In this document: piece after piece, positions 59,995 through 64,000 of the stretch
Numbering within the stretch: the first letter of the stretch is position 1
How the letters are laid out: every line of letters begins with the position of its first letter
Origin: an uncultured Collinsella sp.
Lineage (GTDB): Bacteria > Actinomycetota > Coriobacteriia > Coriobacteriales > Coriobacteriaceae
DNA: 64,000 nt
Assembly (NCBI GenBank): GCA_900542175.1
Contig: UQNC01000006.1
Coordinates: 5,691-69,690, forward strand
Direction of reading: 5' to 3'
Notes under the pieces: model-generated
The model's database searches: none
What the model saw: the letters and a program-made list of their open reading frames with translations, nothing else
Told to the model about the DNA's origin: nothing
Translations under genes and position numbers: made by a program

Positions 59995-60086
59995 GGAAGC
60001 CCCGTCCCCCTACACTGTTTCCTTTGCGCTCACCTGGCTTTGCCAGAAGTCGCGCCAAGAAAACAGCTCCGGGGGACGGGGCTTCC
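59995..60086. repeat. 92-bp inverted repeat with 16-bp perfect arms
   Basis: GGAAGCCCCGTCCCCC (59995-60010) and GGGGGACGGGGCTTCC (60071-60086) are exact reverse complements. The interior adds CTGTTT/AAACAG and CTGGC/GCCAG pairings, giving one long cruciform or hairpin downstream of fba. It lacks a poly-T tail. Its arm matches the repeat at 38618, so it is a dispersed element and not only a terminator. Confidence 0.8.
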
Positions 60087-60152
60087 TTCGTTTAACGCCG
60101 CAGGGTTACGAGGCTGAATTATTTATTTGACTACCGTTCAGCGGTGTTGATG

Positions 60153-60177
60153 GCTCCCTTGTTGGGGCTTTCTTTTT
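60153..60177 (+). terminator. Short terminator upstream of transglutaminase gene
   Basis: A 5-bp stem (GCTCC/GGGGC, 60153-60168) followed by TTTCTTTTT. It probably ends fba-side transcripts before the next gene. Confidence 0.5.
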
Positions 60178-60225
60178 ATCTCGCTACAATGGGCTTCAAG
60201 CGTTCTAGTGACTTGGAGTTTTGGT

Positions 60226-61659
60226 ATGGCTGTTATTAATGTGCTGCCTTCGGATGGGAAGGTTATTGACGAGGGTCCAGTTGGTTGCTCTGCTGATGTT
60301 TGCTGTGATGACTTTCGTCATTTCGATGTTGGACTGCCGCCCGAGATTCTTCGTCTTATGGATGCCGGGTATTTGACGCAGGCTGTTGCTGCCTGCGATC
60401 GCCTTTTGGAGCAGAACCCCGAGCCTTCGCTGGCTGCTTGTGTTCGTGCCGAGCGGTATCGCATGCTCGAGACGCCGCTTCATTTTTCGGTGTCGCGCGA
60501 CCAGGCTATTGCGATGATTCGCGAGGAGTGGCCAGAGTTTACCGAAGAGCAGTTTGATGACCTGATTAATCGTAAGCGTATTGACTGGCGCTTTATCGAT
60601 GGCGAACTGTTCGTTCTCGACAACTTCCTCGATTCGCTTCGCGTATATCCCAAAGAGGTTCCCGGCATGCGGCCCGATTCTACGGACGGAATAGCACTGC
60701 GCAACGAGATGCTCAAGGAGATGGAGTCACAAAACGGATTGGCTCGCGTCATTACGCTTAAAGCGTCCGTGTCTGTCCCCGGCGCTCTGGAAGGGGAGAC
60801 CGTTCGCGCGTGGCTACCCGTTGCCGCCGCCTGTCGTCAACAGTCTCATATCGAGGTTCTCGATATGACGCCGGAGGGTGCTGTTGCCCCCGCGAATGCT
60901 TCGGCGCGTACCGCCTCGTGGTCTTCTTCGAGTGAGCGCTCATTCTCGGTGACCTATCGCTATCAAATTGATGCCGCTTATCGTGATGTCTATGGGGGTG
61001 CGCTTCCGGTGCATCCTTGCATGGACGCGCCACTGCCCGTGGACACCTCCGAGGACCGTCCGCACATTGCATTCACGCCGTATCTACAGCAGCTGACAGC
61101 CCGTGTCATTGACGGGCTCGAGGATCCGCTCGATCGCGCCCGTGCTATCTATGATTACCTGACGCAGTACATCGACTATCGCTATCAGCCGCCGTACTTG
61201 CTTTTGGGATCTATTGCCGATGACTGCGCGCATTCGCTCCGCGGCGATTGCGGCGTTATGGCGCTCACGTTTATCACCATGTGCCGTATCGCGGGCGTGC
61301 CTGCCCGTTGGCAGAGCGGCCTGTATGTTGCGCCCGATTCGGTGGGGTCGCACGACTGGGCAGAGTTCTATACGCCGCAGACCGGATGGCTCAACGCCGA
61401 CGTGTCATTTGGATCTTCTGCTCGCAGGATGGGGGAGGAGTGGCGCCGCCGTCACTACTTTGGCAATCTCGACCCGTGGCGTATGGTGGCCAACAATCGA
61501 TTCCAGGCAGAGTTTGAGCCCTCTTTCGACGGCATGCGCGAGGACCCTTACGATAACCAGATGGGTGAGGCTTCGGTCGACGGTCGTGGATGCCGTCAGC
61601 GCGAGATGCTCCGCACGGTTGAACTCATCGAAATGCTCGAAGTTCCATTTTCGGACTAA
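60226..61659 (+). CDS. Transglutaminase-like cysteine peptidase-fold protein
   Basis: A 477-residue protein. Residues ~1-240 have no recognised domain. The C-terminal part carries a transglutaminase-like core: AIYDYLTQYIDYRY, the nucleophile in RGDCGVMALTF, the His in SHDWAEFY and the Asp in WLNADVSFG, so the Cys-His-Asp triad is intact. No signal peptide is seen, so it is probably cytosolic; activity may be proteolytic or amide-transferring. The ATG at 60226 follows GGAG. Its codon use is less GC-biased than neighbouring fba (many T-ending codons near the start). Confidence 0.82.
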   Translation: MAVINVLPSDGKVIDEGPVGCSADVCCDDFRHFDVGLPPEILRLMDAGYLTQAVAACDRLLEQNPEPSLAACVRAERYRMLETPLHFSVSRDQAIAMIREEWPEFTEEQFDDLINRKRIDWRFIDGELFVLDNFLDSLRVYPKEVPGMRPDSTDGIALRNEMLKEMESQNGLARVITLKASVSVPGALEGETVRAWLPVAAACRQQSHIEVLDMTPEGAVAPANASARTASWSSSSERSFSVTYRYQIDAAYRDVYGGALPVHPCMDAPLPVDTSEDRPHIAFTPYLQQLTARVIDGLEDPLDRARAIYDYLTQYIDYRYQPPYLLLGSIADDCAHSLRGDCGVMALTFITMCRIAGVPARWQSGLYVAPDSVGSHDWAEFYTPQTGWLNADVSFGSSARRMGEEWRRRHYFGNLDPWRMVANNRFQAEFEPSFDGMREDPYDNQMGEASVDGRGCRQREMLRTVELIEMLEVPFSD

Positions 61660-61698
61660 TCGGTAGAAAGCTGTGATAAACTAACTCACGCATTGCGT

Positions 61699-61785
61699 GC
61701 CCGAGTGGCGGAATTGGCAGACGCAGTGGACTCAAAATCCACCGTTGGCAACAACGTGCGAGTTCGAGTCTCGCCTCGGGCACCA
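61699..61785 (+). tRNA. tRNA-Leu (anticodon CAA)
   Basis: An 87-nt class II tRNA with encoded CCA. The 7-bp acceptor stem is GCCCGAG/CTCGGGC (61699-61705 with 61775-61781), the anticodon stem is GTGGA/TCCAC with loop CTCAAAA (anticodon CAA, reading UUG), the long variable arm is GTTG/CAAC, and the T-arm has GTTCGAGTC. A GC-rich hairpin plus T-run follows. Confidence 0.96.
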
Positions 61786-61996
61786 TACATGCAAGTGAGC
61801 GTTCAAGGGGGTTGCGGCCCCCTTTTTCGTGCCGAACTCGCGTGAGCGCGCGAAGCGTTAAGCAAACAGGCCTGTGGCCTGTTTGTAGCGGAGCGTGGCG
61901 AGGGCGCCACGCGCCCGAAGCCCGGGGCTTCGCGAAGCGAAGGCCCTTCGAGTCTCGCCTCGAGCACCATACATGCAAGCGAGCGTTCAAGGGGGT
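61763..61996. repeat. Duplicated tRNA-Leu 3' end (att-like direct repeat)
   Basis: The 50 bases at 61763-61812 (T-arm, acceptor 3' strand, CCA and 27 bases beyond) recur at 61947-61996 with 2 mismatches, 184 bp apart. The second copy is not part of a full tRNA. Direct repeats of a tRNA 3' end are what integrases leave at attL/attR; here the interval is too short for an element, so it may be a scar. Confidence 0.75.
61802..61827 (+). terminator. Terminator after tRNA-Leu
   Basis: GGGGG (61807-61811) pairs with CCCCC (61818-61822) and runs into TTTTT (61823-61827). The duplicated copy at 61991-62010 has a degenerate version (GGGGG...CCCTTTTT). Confidence 0.75.
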
Positions 61997-62040
61997 CAAG
62001 GTCCCTTTTTCGTGTACGTAATGTGATAACGCGCTGTACG
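61813..62040. other. Structured gene-free region after tRNA-Leu
   Basis: Between the two copies of the tRNA 3' end are GC-rich hairpins: AACAGGCC/GGCCTGTT (near 61864-61882), GCGTGGCG/CGCCACGC (near 61894-61913), and several GCTTCGCGAAGC-type palindromes (near 61927-61940). No coding sequence is convincing on either strand. Confidence 0.5.
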
Positions 62041-62231
62041 TGTTATTATTCGCAAGGCGTTGTTCCCGCAATGCCCTAAAGAGGAACCTGAGGGTTCCCA
62101 CCTTTTGGCGCCAATGAGCAGCTGACTGGTCATACAACTTAGATTCCCTTCCTCAAATCGAGGAAGTCTATGTGTACGACCTGGTTGCTGAGAAGCGCCG
62201 GGTTATTTTTTTATGAATGGAGGTAGGGAAA
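62041..62231 (+). promoter_or_regulatory. infC leader with attenuator
   Basis: The 5' leader of the infC-rpmI-rplT operon. Hairpins in order: GGAACC/GGGTTCC (near 62083-62098), CTTCCTC/GAGGAAG (near 62149-62167), and an intrinsic terminator ACCTGG (62179-62184) with CCGGGT (62198-62203), one G-U pair, followed by TATTTTTTT (62204-62212). It ends just before the infC ribosome binding site. The arrangement matches the L20/IF3 autoregulated leaders of other bacteria, in which L20 or IF3 binding or stalled translation controls read-through. Which ligand applies here is unknown. Confidence 0.7.
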
Positions 62232-62786
62232 ATAGCTAAGTCTGATGACACCCGCATCAACGACGAGATCACTGCATCTTCGTGTCGTTTGATTGGCGTC
62301 GATGGCTCTCAGCTCGGCCTGTTCGCCATCCGCGATGCCCAGCGCGTCGCCGACGATCAGGGTCTCGACCTGGTCGAGATCGCTCCCAACGCGGAGCCGC
62401 CGGTCTGCAAGGTCATGGACTACGGTAAGTTCAAGTACCAGCAGGCCATGAAGGCCAAGGCTGCTCGTAAGAACCAGTCCAAGGTCGAGGTCAAGGAAAT
62501 GAAGTTCCGACCCAAGATCGACGTTGGCGACTACGAGACCAAGAAGGGCCACGTTCTGCGTTTCCTCAAGAAGGGCGCACGCGTTAAGATCACCATCATG
62601 TTCCGCGGCCGTGAGATGGCTCACCCGGAGCAGGGCCTTAACGTTCTCGAGCGTCTCGCCGAGGATCTCAAGCCTTACGCTACGGTCGAGTCCAAGCCTA
62701 AGATGGAAGGCCGTAACATGCTTATGCTGCTCGCCCCGATTAAGGGCGCCTTCGATGAGGATAAAGCGGCAAGCGATAGCAAGTAA
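62232..62786 (+). CDS. infC: Translation initiation factor IF-3
   Basis: A 184-residue IF-3: N domain with RINDEITASSCRLIGVDGSQLG, DLVEIAPNAEPPVCKVMDYGKF, the basic linker AMKAKAARKNQSK, and the C domain KEMKFRPKIDVGDYETK to KPKMEGRNMLMLLAPI. IF-3 binds 30S and checks the start codon. GGAGG (62219-62223) is optimally spaced (8 bases) from AUA at 62232. The in-frame ATG at 62217 overlaps this ribosome binding site and has none of its own. A rare start codon is a known device for IF-3 autoregulation, so AUA is preferred, though unproven. Confidence 0.9.
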   Translation: MAKSDDTRINDEITASSCRLIGVDGSQLGLFAIRDAQRVADDQGLDLVEIAPNAEPPVCKVMDYGKFKYQQAMKAKAARKNQSKVEVKEMKFRPKIDVGDYETKKGHVLRFLKKGARVKITIMFRGREMAHPEQGLNVLERLAEDLKPYATVESKPKMEGRNMLMLLAPIKGAFDEDKAASDSK

Positions 62787-62818
62787 CTAGTGTTCTGTAA
62801 CCGATTAAGGAGTATTTC

Positions 62819-63010
62819 ATGCCTAAGATGAAGTCCCACAGCGGCACCAAGAAGCGTTTCCGCAAGACTGGTACCGGCAAGCTTATGCGCGCCAAGGCTT
62901 TCAAGAGCCACATCCTGAGCAAGAAGTCCACCAAGCGTAAGCGTGGCTTCCGTCAGGAGACCGAGATCGCCGCTGCCGACCGCAAGGTCATCAAGTCGCG
63001 TCTCGCCTAA
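62819..63010 (+). CDS. rpmI: 50S ribosomal protein L35
   Basis: A 63-residue basic protein ([21 protein letters not shown] start; [12 protein letters not shown]). It follows infC by 32 bases and precedes rplT, the conserved infC-rpmI-rplT order. Ribosome binding site AAGGAG. Confidence 0.97.
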   Translation: MPKMKSHSGTKKRFRKTGTGKLMRAKAFKSHILSKKSTKRKRGFRQETEIAAADRKVIKSRLA

Positions 63011-63056
63011 GTTCGCGTTCCCGTTTTTCGTTTTACCGTCTAGGAGTTGATAGAAC

Positions 63057-63416
63057 ATGGCACGTATTAAGCGCGCTGTTGCCGCCAAGAAGAAGCGCCG
63101 TACCGTTATGCACCGTGCGAAGGGTTACTACGGTGCCGCTTCGCGTACTTACAAGCATGCTAAAGAGCAGGTCCAGCACTCCCTGCAGTATCAGTATCGT
63201 GATCGCCGCAACAAGAAGCGCGAGATCCGTTCTCTCTGGATCACTCGTATCAACGCTGCTGCTCGCCTGAACGATATTTCTTACTCTCAGTTCATGCACG
63301 GCCTGAAGGTTGCCGGCATCGAGCTCGACCGCAAGGTCCTGGCTCAGATGGCTTACGAGGACATCGAGTCCTTCAACGAGCTGGCTACCATCGCCAAGAA
63401 GGCTCTCGAGGCCTAA
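63057..63416 (+). CDS. rplT: 50S ribosomal protein L20
   Basis: A 119-residue rRNA-binding protein: MARIKRAVAAKKKRR start, GYYGAASRTYKHAKEQV and DRRNKKREIRSLWITRINAAAR. It is needed for early 50S assembly and in other bacteria represses its own operon through the leader RNA. TAGGAG precedes the ATG. Confidence 0.97.
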   Translation: MARIKRAVAAKKKRRTVMHRAKGYYGAASRTYKHAKEQVQHSLQYQYRDRRNKKREIRSLWITRINAAARLNDISYSQFMHGLKVAGIELDRKVLAQMAYEDIESFNELATIAKKALEA

Positions 63417-63436
63417 TAGATTCTCTTGAATCGCTA

Positions 63437-63474
63437 GGGGAGTGTCGCGTTGTGCGCGGCGCTCCCTCTTTTTA
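63437..63474 (+). terminator. Terminator of the infC operon
   Basis: A long GC stem, GGGAG...CGCG with CGCG...CTCCC (63438-63465), followed by TCTTTTT. Confidence 0.88.
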
Positions 63475-63948
63475 TCTGAAGCGCGGTTTACATTGCTAAA
63501 AGCGCGGGTAGATAGACACTTACAGGTGACCGATCTCTATATATTCCTGAACCAAAGGGTCATCATCTGATACGTGCGGAAGATCCGCACCAGTCTTTCT
63601 ATTAGCTATAGAAAGTGATATGTTGTGTAGGACTTGTGAAGAGTGGAATTGACGTCCCACAGGGCTTCGCGGTCTGGCAATATATCTCCTTGCCGCGCGG
63701 CCCGGTCGGACCGGATCAGCCGCCAGGCGTGCACCTTGAGAACCGGATACTGCGAGGATGGACACATTCAGTGTCGCATCCGGGCAGACATCGAACCATT
63801 TGAAATGGTCTAACTTGGATTTGTTTTTCGCAAGGCCGCCGAGAGGCGGCCCCGAGAAATTCCTTTTCCTATACAGAACCATATGAATCGAACGGAACCG
63901 ATCAGCGATGAACTGAGAGGACCGGACGGGCTCGAAGCCCAAATATTT
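63475..63948 (+). promoter_or_regulatory. rRNA operon promoter and leader region
   Basis: About 470 bases upstream of 16S with no credible gene. A candidate promoter is TAGACA (63513-63518), 17 bases, TCTATA (63536-63541), followed by an AT-rich stretch. Then come two perfect hairpins, GTGCGGA/TCCGCAC (63574-63590) and CTTTCTAT/ATAGAAAG (63595-63615). Near the 16S gene are CCTTGAGAACC-type leader sequence (63733) and GGCCGCC/GGCGGCC (63833-63850). The right half is probably the pre-16S leader with RNase III processing stems; no clear boxA was found. Confidence 0.5.
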
Positions 63949-64000
63949 TGGACGGAGAGTTCGATCCTGGCTCAGGATGAACGCTGGCGGCGCGCCTAAC
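63949..64000 (+). rRNA. rrs: 16S rRNA, 5' end (partial)
   Basis: The conserved 16S start is present: AGAGTTCGATCCTGGCTCAG (63956-63975), corresponding to E. coli positions 8-27 with one change, then GATGAACGCTGGCGGCG. The gene runs off the window. Confidence 0.97.

Noticed and set aside
61625..62137. Minus-strand frame spanning tRNA-Leu and its duplicated 3' end
   Set aside because: It overlaps a certain tRNA gene on both copies of the repeat; repeat-derived peptide similarity explains its internal duplication.
63520..63942. A 140-codon minus-strand frame before 16S rRNA
   Set aside because: It lies in the rRNA leader and covers its hairpins; the translation has no recognisable domain. rRNA-leader ORFs are common annotation artefacts.
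1..64000. CRISPR array
   Set aside because: No regularly spaced direct repeats of 25-40 bases were found; the tRNA-end duplication is a single pair.

Overview
The window looks like a stretch of a Coriobacteriia chromosome, most probably Collinsella or a close relative. The evidence is a GC-rich codon pattern, the first ~52 bases of a 16S rRNA gene at the right edge, and an anaerobic gut-type gene set (Etf-linked lactate/glycolate oxidoreductase, PTS, KdgT, branched-chain amino acid uptake). I could not run any search, so the genus is inferred. No prophage, insertion sequence with intact transposase, or CRISPR array is visible. Genes sit on both strands in short operons separated by clear intrinsic terminators.

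Left part (1-13.8 kb): a PTS EIIBC permease with a ChbG/YdjC-type deacetylase; a coiled-coil DUF2130 protein with a nuclease-like D...E-x-K signature; a Ski2-like helicase with a DUF3516-type tail; trmB; a methyltransferase; a membrane-bound XRE regulator overlapping a DUF4097 gene; an Elp3-type tRNA-modifying enzyme coupled to a spermidine-synthase-like protein.

13.8-19.5 kb is the most interesting block: a three-gene minus-strand operon with its own promoter, encoding a TerB_N/TerB_C-type protein, a DUF2791 (BrxD-like) ATPase and an Lhr/BrxHI-like SF2 helicase. The last two resemble the BrxD-BrxHI pair of type 2 BREX, but no other BREX gene is present. I propose it as a stand-alone defence or genome-maintenance module.

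19.5-33 kb: DUF554 permease; a five-gene operon of small exported proteins of unknown role, one with an odd LAQTD sorting-like motif; a GlcD-EtfB-EtfA electron-confurcating oxidoreductase; an HD hydrolase; AzlCD exporter; KdgT; a membrane GGDEF cyclase; an EamA transporter.

33-47.7 kb: purL (single-chain FGAM synthase), a CPA2 antiporter, an SDR, hom, then a complete Liv ABC system (two tandem binding proteins, LivH, LivM, LivG, LivF).

47.7-52.2 kb: a decayed segment with ParB-like pieces in several frames that truncates the last gene of a PadR-DUF1700-DUF4097 operon; cutC; a GalT-like protein; a BASS-family transporter. 52.2-60 kb: a RecJ exonuclease fused to a RecQ-like helicase, preceded by a 21-codon upstream ORF; rel; an MBL-fold hydrolase; class II fba.

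60-64 kb: a transglutaminase-like protein; tRNA-Leu(CAA), whose 3' end is duplicated 184 bp downstream; the infC-rpmI-rplT operon, with an attenuator and a probable AUA start on infC; an rRNA leader and the 16S 5' end. Across the window, intergenic spacers carry inverted repeats with a GGGAC core, which look like a dispersed repeat family.
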